A DNA stretch of 64,000 nt from assembly GCF_000420385.1 (NCBI RefSeq), contig NZ_ATUV01000001.1, forward strand, positions 248,001-312,000, given 5' to 3'. This document shows positions 33,877 through 43,315 of the stretch, piece after piece. Both the position numbers and the translations under genes were made by a program. Positions within the stretch are counted from its first letter, which is position 1. Every line of letters starts with the position of its first letter. This stretch comes from Hippea alviniae EP5-r. GTDB taxonomy: Bacteria; Campylobacterota_A; Desulfurellia; Desulfurellales; Hippeaceae. Under the pieces are notes generated by a model. It was not told where the DNA came from, made no database searches, and saw only the letters and a list, made by a program, of their open reading frames with translations.

Positions 33877-36663
33877 ATGGATTACAAAGATACACTTCTT
33901 CTGCCAAAAACAGATTTTCCTATGAAGGCCAATCTGGTTCAGAAAGAACCACAGATGCTCAAAGAGTGGGATGAAAAAGACATTTATCATAAAATTTTAA
34001 AGGATAGGGAAGGCAGAGAGGTTTTCATTCTTCATGATGGTCCGCCTTATGCAAACGGCCATATTCACATGGGACATGTTTTGAATAAGGTGCTAAAAGA
34101 CATAGTGATAAAATCGAAAACAATGATGGGTTATAAATGCCCCTATGTGCCCGGATGGGATTGTCATGGTTTACCTATTGAACATAACATCGAAAAAGAG
34201 ATAGGTAAGGGTAAAAAGAACTCAATGCCTAAGTCTGAGTTTAGAAAACTATGCAGAGATTACGCAAAGAAGTATATAGAGATACAAAAAGAAGAGTTTA
34301 AAAGGCTTGGTGTATTTGGTGATTGGGAGAATCCCTATCTTACAATGGATTTTAAATACGAAGCAGATACATTAAGAGAGCTTGGCAAGTTTGTTGAGAA
34401 GGATTTGCTTTACAAACAAAAGAAACCTGTTTACTGGTGTTCTTCTTGTAAAACCGCTCTTGCTATGGCTGAAGTTGAGTATCAGGATGATGAGAGCGAC
34501 TCCATCTATGTTAGGTTTGATTTTATAGACGATTTAGCAAGCGAAGATAGAAGGTTTTTAGGCAAAGGAGTGTCTGCTATTATCTGGACAACAACTCCCT
34601 GGACTCTGCCTGCAAACTTAGCCGTTGCAGTAAATCCAGAGTTTGAGTATGCGTTTGTTCAGATTCAACCAAGACATGTCTATCTTGTTGCAAAAGAGTT
34701 GGTCGAGCCGTTAATGAAGAAGTTTGAGATAGAGAATTACGAAATCATAAAGACGGTAAAAGGCAAAGAACTTGAAGGCTATATACTTGCCCATCCGTTT
34801 TACGATAGGGAGTCAAGGATAATTCTGGGTGAACATGTTACGCTTGATGCTGGAACAGGCCTTGTTCATACTGCTCCCGGTCATGGTGAAGAAGACTATG
34901 TTGTTGGTATGAAGTATCACCTTTCGATATATTCGCCGGTTGATGATGATGGCAAGTTCTTGCCAAATGTTGAGTATTTTGGCGGAATGCATGTGTTTGA
35001 AGCCAACCCTAAGGTTATAGAGCTTCTAAAACAGAAAGAGATGTTAGTAAAAGAAGAAAAGATTACTCACTCTTATCCGCATTGCTGGAGATGTAAAAGC
35101 CCGATAATCTTTAGAGCCACCGAGCAGTGGTTTATCAGTGTTGATAAGGATAATTTAAGAAAGAAGGCTTTAAAGGCTATAGATGAGACAAAGTGGATTC
35201 CATCATGGGGAAGAAACAGGATTTACTCAATGATGGAGACACGCCCAGACTGGTGTATATCGCGCCAAAGGGCATGGGGTGTTCCTATAGCTCTGTTCAA
35301 GTGTAAAAAATGCGGAAGGGTTCAGTTTGATAAAGAGCTAATAGATAGGGTTGCCGATGAGATAGAAAAACATGGTGCTGATATCTGGTTTGAAAAAGAC
35401 GCTGAATACTTCTTGCCTGAAGGGTATAAGTGTAAATGCGGAAGTGATGAGTTTGAGAAGGAGAACGACATACTTGATGTCTGGTTCGATTCGGGTGTTT
35501 CTCATGCTGCAGTTTTAGAGAGAAGAGACGATTTGAGATGGCCTGCTGATATGTATCTTGAAGGAAGTGACCAACATCGCGGTTGGTTCCATTCTTCGTT
35601 GCTTGAATCGATAGGAACAAGAGACAGGGCACCCTACAACGAAGTGCTAACGCATGGGTTTGTTGTTGACTCAAAGGGCAGGAAGATGTCTAAATCCTTA
35701 GGCAATGTCATACAGCCAGAGAAGATAATTAAAAAATACGGTGCTGAGCTTTTAAGACTCTGGGCATCTGCGACTGATTATAAGGAAGATGTTAGGCTTT
35801 CTGATGAGATAATGAGAAGATTGGTTGATAACTATAGAAAAATAAGAAACACGATTAGATTCCTGCTTGGCAATTTGAACGATTTTGATGAGTCTAAGGC
35901 TTTAAAATACGATGAACTTGAAGAGATAGATAAGTGGGTGCTTGCAGAGACTGAGCTTTTGAAGGAGAAGCTTTTGAAAGCTTATGAAGATTACGAGTTT
36001 CATGTGATTTACAGAAATATGACAAACTTCTGCATACTTGTACTTTCTCAGTTCTATTTGGATATTCTTAAGGATAGGCTTTACTGCGAAGCGAAGGATT
36101 CAAAGAAAAGGCTCTCTGCACAGACAGCAATGAATGAGATTTTAAAGGTGATTGTTTTCTATATGGCTCCCATTCTTTCCTTTACAGCAGAAGAAGCATA
36201 CTCTTACATGAATGGTTCAAAAGAGAGCGTCCATATGGAAGAGTTTGTGCCGTTAAAGGAAGAGTATAGAGATGATGCTCTCATTGAGAAGTGGAATAAT
36301 TTAAGAAAGCTTAAATCTGCAACGGATAAAGCACTTGAGTTAGCCCGAAGCAACAAGCAGATAGGAAACTCTTTAGAAGCTGGTGTTGTTGTTAATATAA
36401 AGAGCGATAAGATGCAGAAGGTTATTGAAGGGTTTGATAAGGACGAGCTTGCTGATATCTGCATCGTTTCATATTTTGATTTTGGCTCACTTGACGATTC
36501 TTTGGTTAAATATTATGATGAAGAAACGGGTATTGAAGTTAGTGTGATAAAAGCACCGGGCAAGAAGTGTCTAAGGTGCTGGAAGTATTCTGAAACGGTT
36601 GGAGATAATCCGACAAATGAAGAGATTTGTGCAAGGTGTTATGGCGTTGTGCATAAGGAGTGA
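33877..36663 (+). CDS. ileS: Isoleucyl-tRNA synthetase
   Basis: The 928-residue class I synthetase has the HIGH motif variant in PPYANGHIHMGH near 57-68. The CP1 editing domain contains TTTPWTLPANLAVAV. The KMSKS motif (GRKMSKSLGN) is near residue 607. A C-terminal zinc-binding cysteine set (CLRCWKYSETVG, EEICARC) indicates the short bacterial type. It starts 3 bases after pheT and is followed 3 bases later by the AMMECR1 gene. Confidence 0.97.
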   Translation: MDYKDTLLLPKTDFPMKANLVQKEPQMLKEWDEKDIYHKILKDREGREVFILHDGPPYANGHIHMGHVLNKVLKDIVIKSKTMMGYKCPYVPGWDCHGLPIEHNIEKEIGKGKKNSMPKSEFRKLCRDYAKKYIEIQKEEFKRLGVFGDWENPYLTMDFKYEADTLRELGKFVEKDLLYKQKKPVYWCSSCKTALAMAEVEYQDDESDSIYVRFDFIDDLASEDRRFLGKGVSAIIWTTTPWTLPANLAVAVNPEFEYAFVQIQPRHVYLVAKELVEPLMKKFEIENYEIIKTVKGKELEGYILAHPFYDRESRIILGEHVTLDAGTGLVHTAPGHGEEDYVVGMKYHLSIYSPVDDDGKFLPNVEYFGGMHVFEANPKVIELLKQKEMLVKEEKITHSYPHCWRCKSPIIFRATEQWFISVDKDNLRKKALKAIDETKWIPSWGRNRIYSMMETRPDWCISRQRAWGVPIALFKCKKCGRVQFDKELIDRVADEIEKHGADIWFEKDAEYFLPEGYKCKCGSDEFEKENDILDVWFDSGVSHAAVLERRDDLRWPADMYLEGSDQHRGWFHSSLLESIGTRDRAPYNEVLTHGFVVDSKGRKMSKSLGNVIQPEKIIKKYGAELLRLWASATDYKEDVRLSDEIMRRLVDNYRKIRNTIRFLLGNLNDFDESKALKYDELEEIDKWVLAETELLKEKLLKAYEDYEFHVIYRNMTNFCILVLSQFYLDILKDRLYCEAKDSKKRLSAQTAMNEILKVIVFYMAPILSFTAEEAYSYMNGSKESVHMEEFVPLKEEYRDDALIEKWNNLRKLKSATDKALELARSNKQIGNSLEAGVVVNIKSDKMQKVIEGFDKDELADICIVSYFDFGSLDDSLVKYYDEETGIEVSVIKAPGKKCLRCWKYSETVGDNPTNEEICARCYGVVHKE

Positions 36664-36666
36664 GAG

Positions 36667-37278
36667 ATGGATTTGTCAATAAAGGAAGGTGAGTTTTTAG
36701 TTAGGCTTGCAAGGGAAGCTATAGCGTATTTCTTTGAGCATAAAGATATAATGCCGCTGCCTGATGAGTATCCTGAAATCTTAAATCAAAAAAGAGGGGT
36801 TTTTGTAACATTAAACACATACCCAGAGAAGAATTTAAGGGGGTGTATAGGCTATCCTTTACCGATAGAGCCTGTTATAAAGGGAACAATATCTTCTGCC
36901 ATATCCGCTGCATTTGGCGACCCGAGATTTCAGCCACTTGAGATGCCAGAACTCGATAAGGTTGTTGTTGAAGTGACTGTTCTCTCTCCAATGAAGATGC
37001 TCGACAGAACAAAACCTTATGCAGAGCAGATTAAGGTTGGAAGAGACGGCCTGTATGTTGTCTGCGGTGCAAACTCTGGTTTGCTTCTTCCACAGGTGCC
37101 TGTTGAGTGGGGTTGGGATGAGGAAGCATTCCTTGCCAATGTGTGTCATAAGGCTGGCTTGAATTACACCTGCTATGAAGATGATGCCTGCACATTTTAC
37201 AGTTTTACAGGCCAGATTTTTGAAGAAGAGGAACCCAATGGAAGAGTTGTAGAAAAGAAAATTGAGGAGGTTTTGTAA
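36667..37278 (+). CDS. AMMECR1-domain protein (AmmeMemoRadiSam system protein A)
   Basis: The 203-residue protein matches the AMMECR1 fold. KRGVFVTLNTYPEKNLRGCIGYPLP contains the family LRGCIG hexapeptide. FQPLEMPELDKVVVEVTVLSP and LLLPQVPVEWGWDEEAFL are typical family blocks. Family members are conserved but without a settled biochemical role; they often occur with Memo-like and radical SAM genes, none of which is adjacent here. The stop overlaps the next start as TAATG. Confidence 0.92.
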   Translation: MDLSIKEGEFLVRLAREAIAYFFEHKDIMPLPDEYPEILNQKRGVFVTLNTYPEKNLRGCIGYPLPIEPVIKGTISSAISAAFGDPRFQPLEMPELDKVVVEVTVLSPMKMLDRTKPYAEQIKVGRDGLYVVCGANSGLLLPQVPVEWGWDEEAFLANVCHKAGLNYTCYEDDACTFYSFTGQIFEEEEPNGRVVEKKIEEVL

Positions 37279-37832
37279 TGGAAAAGGTTTTAAAAGCTTA
37301 TCTTGACAAACTTATGGATGAGATTTCAAAAAAGAAGGCGGAAGTCAGACTCTCAAGGGATTTCGAAGGAATTTTAGACAAAGTTAGAGATGACCTGAGT
37401 GCTATCGGAAAAAATCTTTTATCTATGTTTTTTATGGAACTTAAGGGTTACATAGAAAGAAATAAGCCTGAATTTATAGAGAACAACAAGGAAAAGTGGC
37501 AGGATATGTTGGATAGAGCTGAAGCTTTAACAGAGTATGGTCTTTATGTTGCACCAGTTGATATATTGAAAGAACAAACTAAGATAACACCAACTTATCT
37601 TGGTGCTGGGGTTCTTGTTGCAACAGGTCTTATAAGTAAGTTGCTTACCAAAAAGGTTAGGGTTTTACCTGCGTTTGCTTTGGCTTTGGCAAGTGGTGTA
37701 GTTTACTCTAATTTCTATGATGACAAAGAGAAAAAACAGAAAGATGTGCTTGAAGAATACATCAACGATGCTTACGACTGGATTAAAACGGCACTTGAGA
37801 ATATGTATAAGATTTTCAAGGATGCTTTATAA
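37278..37832 (+). CDS. Unknown protein with C-terminal hydrophobic hairpin
   Basis: In this 184-residue protein the first 100 residues are charged and helical. Two hydrophobic segments lie near 105-122 (YLGAGVLVATGLISKLL) and 128-145 (VLPAFALALASGVVYSNF), followed by an acidic amphipathic helix. It could be a small inner-membrane protein. It is coupled at both ends: TAATG with AMMECR1 and an 11-base overlap with the lipoprotein gene. No family was recognised. Confidence 0.75.
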   Translation: MEKVLKAYLDKLMDEISKKKAEVRLSRDFEGILDKVRDDLSAIGKNLLSMFFMELKGYIERNKPEFIENNKEKWQDMLDRAEALTEYGLYVAPVDILKEQTKITPTYLGAGVLVATGLISKLLTKKVRVLPAFALALASGVVYSNFYDDKEKKQKDVLEEYINDAYDWIKTALENMYKIFKDAL

Positions 37833-38325
37833 TTTTCTAATCCTGCTTGTTGTTTTTGCGCTTGCAAGCTGTAGTGGGCAGGGTGTTAAGTATCCTGCCC
37901 CTTCTGCTTTAAGAACACACAAGACAAAGCCCATCTATAAGCAGACAGAAAAACCCAAACCCAAGCCTGTTGTAAAAGAATCAGAGTTTAAAAGCGTATC
38001 AGAAGCAATAAGATTTTACTCATTAAAAGGTGATATAAACTCTCAAATCTGTCTTGCAGTTTATTATTTGAAAGCTGGTAAGATTTATAAAGCAAGGTCT
38101 ATCGTATCTTCGCTTGAGAAGAAGAGCTTGTCGTTTAAAGAGTATGCAAAGGTTTATGCTATAGCTGGTTTGATAAGGTTTAAAGAGAAAAAAGGTTCTA
38201 AGGACTATTTTGAGCTTGCCTATGCTTATGATGAGAAAAACTCAGTCGCAAAATATATGCTCTCATCAAAATCTAAATCGCTAAGCGTTGCTTTGAAAAA
38301 GGCTGAGAAGTGGTGCAAAAGATGA
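37822..38325 (+). CDS. Small lipoprotein with TPR-like helices
   Basis: The ATG at 37822 is chosen because it begins a lipoprotein signal peptide ending in the lipobox LASC (Cys about residue 16); longer frames from 37717 are inside the upstream gene. The mature 150-residue part has a Pro/Lys-rich linker, then helices with A-x4-Y patterns like SEL1/TPR units. It would be anchored in the cell envelope. It overlaps the next gene by ATGA. The precise role is unknown. Confidence 0.75.
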   Translation: MLYNFLILLVVFALASCSGQGVKYPAPSALRTHKTKPIYKQTEKPKPKPVVKESEFKSVSEAIRFYSLKGDINSQICLAVYYLKAGKIYKARSIVSSLEKKSLSFKEYAKVYAIAGLIRFKEKKGSKDYFELAYAYDEKNSVAKYMLSSKSKSLSVALKKAEKWCKR

Positions 38326-38624
38326 TTGATGAGAAGACGGTTTTGGATAAGCTCTCTGAGATTTATGAACCTTGCGCACCGATTATAAATATCGTTGAGA
38401 TGGGTTTGATATACGATGTAAAAATCGATAACAACAATGTTAGTATATTGATGACATTCTCAACTCCGCACTGTCCGGCCGGTTTGAAGATGGTGAAAAT
38501 GGTTAAGGATAAGCTGAAAGAGATTGAAGGTATTGGTGAAATTGAAGTTGAGCTAACCTTCGACCCGCCGTGGAGTCCTGATAGGCTTTCTGAAGAGAAT
38601 AGAAAAAAGCTCGGCTTTATCTAA
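38322..38624 (+). CDS. MIP18/DUF59 family iron-sulfur assembly factor (SufT/PaaD-like)
   Basis: The 100-residue protein has the DUF59 pattern: VLDKLSEIYEP near the start, NIVEMGLIYDV, and FSTPHCPAG with the conserved Cys. VELTFDPPWSPDRLSEE closes the domain. Family members help mature Fe-S proteins. The start is set at the ATGA overlap with the lipoprotein stop rather than at the upstream GTGs. It ends in an 8-base convergent overlap with the minus-strand gate-domain gene. Confidence 0.88.
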   Translation: MIDEKTVLDKLSEIYEPCAPIINIVEMGLIYDVKIDNNNVSILMTFSTPHCPAGLKMVKMVKDKLKEIEGIGEIEVELTFDPPWSPDRLSEENRKKLGFI

Positions 38625-39057
38625 GCTTGTTCTTAAAGTATATAAAAAATAGATAAGTGATTATAGTTGCGATGATTATTCGTGTTCCGAGTATGTAAAA
38701 GCCGTTTCCGCCTATTGCAACGAATAGAAGTGTATCTTCGATTACGGCATGACACATTGAGAGATAAACAGCCGTAAGCAGTATATCAAGCTTTGTGAGT
38801 CTGTTTTTTTCGCTTTGTGCAAGCAGTATACCTGAACCATAAGTTATACCTAAGAATATTCCAACAAGCATTGAGACGCTTGCATCTTTTGAAAATCCGA
38901 GTGGTTTAAGTAAAATGTGCAAAGTATCAAGAATTTTTTTAAATGTTTTGCTGTTTTCTAAAAACTCGTAGGCTATCATCAATGGGACAATTATAAGAAT
39001 AAGCTTAACCGAAAGCTTTAGGCTTCCTAAAACGGCATGAATTAAAGCACTATCCAT
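38617..39057 (-). CDS. Gate-domain (nucleoside-recognition family) membrane protein B
   Basis: The 146-residue membrane protein has about four hydrophobic segments and the SpmA/SpmB-like gate pattern (LVGIFLGITYGSGILLAQ, then MCHAVIEDTLLFVAIGG). It is a close counterpart of the next gene upstream, overlapping it by 8 bases. The two probably form one heteromeric membrane complex. Substrate or function is unknown; the nucleoside label is a family name only. Confidence 0.8.
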   Translation of the reverse strand: MDSALIHAVLGSLKLSVKLILIIVPLMIAYEFLENSKTFKKILDTLHILLKPLGFSKDASVSMLVGIFLGITYGSGILLAQSEKNRLTKLDILLTAVYLSMCHAVIEDTLLFVAIGGNGFYILGTRIIIATIITYLFFIYFKNKLR

Positions 39058-39490
39058 AGACTGCCTTAAAAAACAGGTTTAGAAGCAATCCTGCTATTAG
39101 TGATACGATAACCCTAAATGTTATGGTGAAGGCTACGTTTGTACCGGTTTTGTGCAGGATTGCACCTTCAATTATAAGGTTGTGTGATATCCCTGTCATT
39201 AAGCCTATTATGGTTACCTGCTGCCAGTTGGGATGCAGCGGAACTAAAGAAGCTATCGCCGCATATATGTTTACAAGGTATCCACTAATTAGAGCAACGG
39301 CCATTTTGCCTGTTAATCCAAACGGTTTCATAAAAGGAGCCAAAAAGTTGCCTATGGTGTTTGCTGCTTGAGTGTGTGCAACAAGGTCAACGATTATGTA
39401 GAATGGAATAATAACCTTTATGAGCTTTATTGAGACTTTAAATCCGTTTTTTGTGCCATTTATAATGTTCTCTTTAGCTTGGCTTAACAT
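39050..39490 (-). CDS. Gate-domain (nucleoside-recognition family) membrane protein A
   Basis: The 146-residue protein has the gate-domain pattern GLTGKMAVALISGYLVNIYAAIAS and SHNLIIEGAILHKTG. Four hydrophobic stretches are seen. It lies between mscS and its paralogue with overlaps of 17 and 8 bases, so the three genes are one operon. The paired short gate proteins resemble the SpmA/SpmB arrangement of Firmicutes, here in a non-sporulating context as far as the window shows. Confidence 0.8.
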   Translation of the reverse strand: MLSQAKENIINGTKNGFKVSIKLIKVIIPFYIIVDLVAHTQAANTIGNFLAPFMKPFGLTGKMAVALISGYLVNIYAAIASLVPLHPNWQQVTIIGLMTGISHNLIIEGAILHKTGTNVAFTITFRVIVSLIAGLLLNLFFKAVYG

Positions 39491-40568
39491 TCTTTTCTAT
39501 ATAGACGGACATTGACGGGAATGCAAACTCTATACCCAGCTCTTCCATTATCTTCATTATTCTTAGGTTTACATCTTCTCTAATCTTTAAGTAGCTATCC
39601 CAGACAGCCGTGTTTGTGAAGCAGTAAACGAATATGTTTAAAGAGCTGTCTGCAAACTCTGTAAAATAGACAAGCAGAGTTGCTTCTTTTGAGATGTTTG
39701 GATGATTTATGAGCATCTCTCTTATTTTATCAACGGCTTCTTTTACTTTATCTGGCGGTGTATCGTATGTTATGCCGATTTTGTATGTGATTCTTCTTAT
39801 GCCTCTTCTTGAGAAGTTTTCAATAGCTGTATTTGCAATGACGGAGTTTGGCATGCTTATTAAAGATTTTTCAAATGTCCTGATGCGTGTGCTTCTGAAT
39901 CCTATATCTTCAACAATGCCTTCAATATCACCTATCTTTACCCAATCGCCCAATTTGAATGGCCTGTCTAAAATAATCGTTAATCCACCAAACATGTTTG
40001 CAAGTGTATCTTTGGCAGCCAGAGCAACAGCCAAACCACCAATACCCAATCCTGTTATGATTGCTCCTATGTTGTATCCCCACAGTTGGACGATTAAAAT
40101 AAATCCAACAACAACAATGGTTGTTTTTATGAATTTATTGAAGAATGGAACAAAACTTAAACCTATCTCCGAATTTTTCTTTTTAAAGAAGGCTTCCATG
40201 CTGCGCGAAAAGATTACTTCTGCCCTGTAAAAAGCCCAGCTTGCAAAGAATATGGCAAACGAGAAGAATATTTTTGATGCTATGATGTTGTATTCGTAAG
40301 GCAGACTCAAGACAAGAAATGATACATAGAAGCAGAGAACGGTAAGAAAAGAGTTTAGTGGCGGCTCTATGATGTTTAAAATCTCATCGTCTATTTTGGT
40401 TTTTGTCTTCTTTGTAAATGCTTTGGCTGTTTTTAATATGGTTTTTGTTAATATCTTTTTTGTGAAAAGAAGTACGAACAGAACAAGAAGGGCTATTAGA
40501 AGATTCTTTACAGATATGCCAAGCAGTGTTTGGCTTATGAAGTCCTGAAATTCTTTAAAGGTAATCAT
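39474..40568 (-). CDS. MscS-family mechanosensitive channel
   Basis: The 364-residue protein has several N-terminal membrane helices and the pore helix region with Gly/Ala spacing (GLGIGGLAVALAAKDTLANMFGG, near 174-196). The MscS β domain follows (FKLGDWVKIGDIEGIVEDIGFRSTRIR), then the α/β C-terminal domain. It would release solutes on osmotic down-shock. The start codon has no ribosome binding site, but a promoter ends 6 bases upstream, suggesting a leaderless message. Confidence 0.92.
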   Translation of the reverse strand: MITFKEFQDFISQTLLGISVKNLLIALLVLFVLLFTKKILTKTILKTAKAFTKKTKTKIDDEILNIIEPPLNSFLTVLCFYVSFLVLSLPYEYNIIASKIFFSFAIFFASWAFYRAEVIFSRSMEAFFKKKNSEIGLSFVPFFNKFIKTTIVVVGFILIVQLWGYNIGAIITGLGIGGLAVALAAKDTLANMFGGLTIILDRPFKLGDWVKIGDIEGIVEDIGFRSTRIRTFEKSLISMPNSVIANTAIENFSRRGIRRITYKIGITYDTPPDKVKEAVDKIREMLINHPNISKEATLLVYFTEFADSSLNIFVYCFTNTAVWDSYLKIREDVNLRIMKIMEELGIEFAFPSMSVYIEKNVKPS

Positions 40569-40574
40569 AACTAT

Positions 40575-40603
40575 TTTGTAAGATTATTTGCCGATAAAGT
40601 CAA
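40575..40603 (-). promoter_or_regulatory. Promoter of the mscS operon
   Basis: On the minus strand TTGACT (40603-40598), a 17-base spacer and TACAAA (40580-40575) end 6 bases before the ATG. This fits transcription starting at or next to the start codon. Confidence 0.5.
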
Positions 40604-40610
40604 GGATAAC

Positions 40611-43307
40611 TTATCTCAAATAGTCGAATAGATTTTGACTTGTCAGTTTTGCGCCAACTTCCAATGTTGCCTGCATTACTATCTGATTACGTTTGAACTC
40701 TGAGAATACATCGGCTATGTTTGCATCTTCAAGCTCTGAGATTGTCTTGTCGTTCGAGAGCTTTATATAGCTTATTCTCTCTTTTGCAAGCTGGAATCTG
40801 TTTGTCCTTGCACCTATGATTGAGCGGTTTGCTAAAACCTGGTCAAGGGCTTCCTTTACTTTGCCCAGTGATTGCTGAATAGCGTTTGAAAGATTAAATG
40901 AAAAACTGTCACCTTTTTGTAGTCTTGCAGGTATGTCATTGTTGGATGGTGGTATAAGGTTTATTCTGACACCAGGTGTTCCGTTTACAGTGCCTGAAAA
41001 ACTACCGTCTGTTATAGGGTCTTTTGTTTGGATAACTATGTTAGTTAAATTGTTTATTAATGCTTTTGATACATCCGATGCAGTTGAAAATCCGGAAGAT
41101 GAAGTTGAGTATATTACAGTTCCATTAATTTGTTGAAGAGATTCTATGCCAGAAAAATCTATTTTCTTGTCAGGATCAGAAGGGGTTTTTGTTTGAATAG
41201 AATAGGAATAGTATCCTGTTGAACTTTTACTCACTTTTAAACCTATAAGAGCTATAGTTTTACCTTCCTTATTTGTTATTTGAAATATTCCGACCGTTTT
41301 TGATTCTCCGTCTGAGAGTGTTGATGCTATACTCTCTATTTGTTCTTTTGATATAGCAGTATATTTGGAGTCGTTACCTACTTTTGCAACTGTGAGCGTC
41401 CATGTATCATCTTTGTCTCCAAGATATTTGCCGCTTAATGTCGGTGTAAATGTTGATATGTCTTTCCAGTTGGTTGGTTTTGATATTTGACTTAAAGAAT
41501 AGGGATTTTTTAAATCATAGCTTGCATCTCTTAACGCTCTAAACGCATCCACGCCTTTTCCTAAGGTTGTTGTGTTAAATACCCCGAAAATGTTGGGTTT
41601 TGGGTTTTTTGAAGGGTCTTCTATTGAGAAGGATATGTTGAATTTGCTGTTAGAAGGTCTTTTGTCTATTAGCTCTATTTTTCCATTCTCTACTTTTGCT
41701 TCAACATCTTTAAATCCTCCGCTTCCTCCGTGCGATGTTTCTACGAAACTTCCAAAAATTGGTATGTTGCTATTTTTTGTGTACGCATATATCTCTAATT
41801 TACTGTCTCCTGATAATTTGTCTTCTATTTCTATTTTTCCGTGATTTGTATATGTATTTACATTGAAAGTGGATGAAATTAGATTTGCAATAGATGAGAT
41901 AGTTGTTGTTGAGTGAATTGCTATGCTTGTTGCTTCAGATGTCCCATCGTGTTTAAAACCCTTAATTATTAAAGTTGAACCTATGGCGTTGTGTATATTG
42001 GGGTCGTTTATTTCTCCTATTGTTGTTGATGATGTTATAGGGCTATCAGTATATGTTTTAAAGGTTTTGTTTGTGTCCAAAATTTCTGTTGAATCAAGCG
42101 TTTTTATAAAACTTAGAAGATTGTTAATAGTAGCATTGGATGACACCGTGTATGAACCTTTTACCAAATTACCATCGTGGTCTGTTCCTGTTATTTTTAT
42201 AACATCTTTGGCATTTAGTTTATAACCTGTTTCATCTGCTGCTTTCTGTATAGCTTCTTTTAAATCTGGTGGTAAGTCTATATTTATGAGTTTTGAGCTA
42301 CCAGTAATGGGGTCTTCAGTCGTGTCGTCTATTAACTCGTTATTGCTCGTTAGAGTCTGATTTGTTGGTTTAAAGATATCTTTGGCTGTTATGTTTATTG
42401 GACTTGTTAGTTTGTCTGAGTATTCTATGTTTCTTTTGCCTTCATTTCCCTGATAGATATCTATACCGCCTGCTTTATAGTTTACTGTAAGTGATGCATT
42501 AATGGAACTTAGTGCTGTATTTGGATTTGAAAGCTCTATTTTTATTTTTAAACCTCTACCTGTATCTATCCATTCTCCGTTTAGAATTTTCTCTTTTACT
42601 CTGGGGTTATTTAAGTCGATAAAATTTGATACTTTATTACCACCCACATCTGATTCATCAGATGAATCTGCATCTATTGGTATGACATTTGCTGGATTTG
42701 AGCAATCTCCTTTACATACCATTAGCTTTCCATTTTCAATAGAAACTTGATAGTTTCCGCTATCCAGTTGATTTATGTCGGTAAAGTTCTCTCCCGCCGC
42801 TACTTTTATGTTTTCAATGTTGTTGTCTTTTGTTATATTGACTATGGTAGCTTCGTTTTGTATGTTTTGAATTGGTTTTGTGTCTGTTTTTGTGCCAGAA
42901 AAGAGATATTTTCCTTGGAATATAGTATTTGCTGCATCTACAAGTTCGTCCTTTATTGAGTCTAAATTTTCTGCTATAGCTGTTCTGCTTGCAAGGTCGT
43001 TGTTTATGCTGTTTGCACCGTCAACCAACAGTGAACCTGCTTTGTGCAAAAGGTCGTCTGCCGTTGAAAGGGCTGTATCTTCTGCGTTTAGGTATGCTGT
43101 GGCAGAATTTATATTGGTCGTGTATTGCTCGAATCTAAGATTTATATCTTTTAATGATAATACCTTAGATAAGGATATTGGGTCGCTATCAAGATTTAGA
43201 AGCCTTTTGCCGCTTGCCATCTTCTCGTTGTTTATGTATGTTTTCTCATTTATCTTATTGATGTTGTATAGAAAATTGTTAAACAGAATATTATCTGTTA
43301 TTCTCAT
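40611..43307 (-). CDS. flgL: Flagellar hook-filament junction protein FlgL (HAP3), very long
   Basis: The N-terminus is flagellin-like (MRITDNILFNNFLYNINK, then the D0/D1 helices with GKRLLNLDSDPISLSKVLSLKD). The C-terminus has the matching helices (IGARTNRFQLAKERI, QATLEVGAKLTSQNLFDYLR). At 898 residues it is about three times as long as enterobacterial FlgL. The extra 600 residues form a β-rich surface insertion, as known for long FlgL proteins of Campylobacter relatives. It ends the flgM-flgN-flgK-flgL operon; only 8 bases separate it from flgK. Confidence 0.9.
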   Translation of the reverse strand: MRITDNILFNNFLYNINKINEKTYINNEKMASGKRLLNLDSDPISLSKVLSLKDINLRFEQYTTNINSATAYLNAEDTALSTADDLLHKAGSLLVDGANSINNDLASRTAIAENLDSIKDELVDAANTIFQGKYLFSGTKTDTKPIQNIQNEATIVNITKDNNIENIKVAAGENFTDINQLDSGNYQVSIENGKLMVCKGDCSNPANVIPIDADSSDESDVGGNKVSNFIDLNNPRVKEKILNGEWIDTGRGLKIKIELSNPNTALSSINASLTVNYKAGGIDIYQGNEGKRNIEYSDKLTSPINITAKDIFKPTNQTLTSNNELIDDTTEDPITGSSKLINIDLPPDLKEAIQKAADETGYKLNAKDVIKITGTDHDGNLVKGSYTVSSNATINNLLSFIKTLDSTEILDTNKTFKTYTDSPITSSTTIGEINDPNIHNAIGSTLIIKGFKHDGTSEATSIAIHSTTTISSIANLISSTFNVNTYTNHGKIEIEDKLSGDSKLEIYAYTKNSNIPIFGSFVETSHGGSGGFKDVEAKVENGKIELIDKRPSNSKFNISFSIEDPSKNPKPNIFGVFNTTTLGKGVDAFRALRDASYDLKNPYSLSQISKPTNWKDISTFTPTLSGKYLGDKDDTWTLTVAKVGNDSKYTAISKEQIESIASTLSDGESKTVGIFQITNKEGKTIALIGLKVSKSSTGYYSYSIQTKTPSDPDKKIDFSGIESLQQINGTVIYSTSSSGFSTASDVSKALINNLTNIVIQTKDPITDGSFSGTVNGTPGVRINLIPPSNNDIPARLQKGDSFSFNLSNAIQQSLGKVKEALDQVLANRSIIGARTNRFQLAKERISYIKLSNDKTISELEDANIADVFSEFKRNQIVMQATLEVGAKLTSQNLFDYLR

Positions 43308-43315
43308 CTTTCACC

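Noticed and set aside
40575-40603. Plus-strand GCCGATAA as a σ28 promoter
   Set aside because: There is no TAAA-type -35 box at the right distance and no plus-strand gene follows. The same bases read better as the minus-strand mscS promoter spacer.
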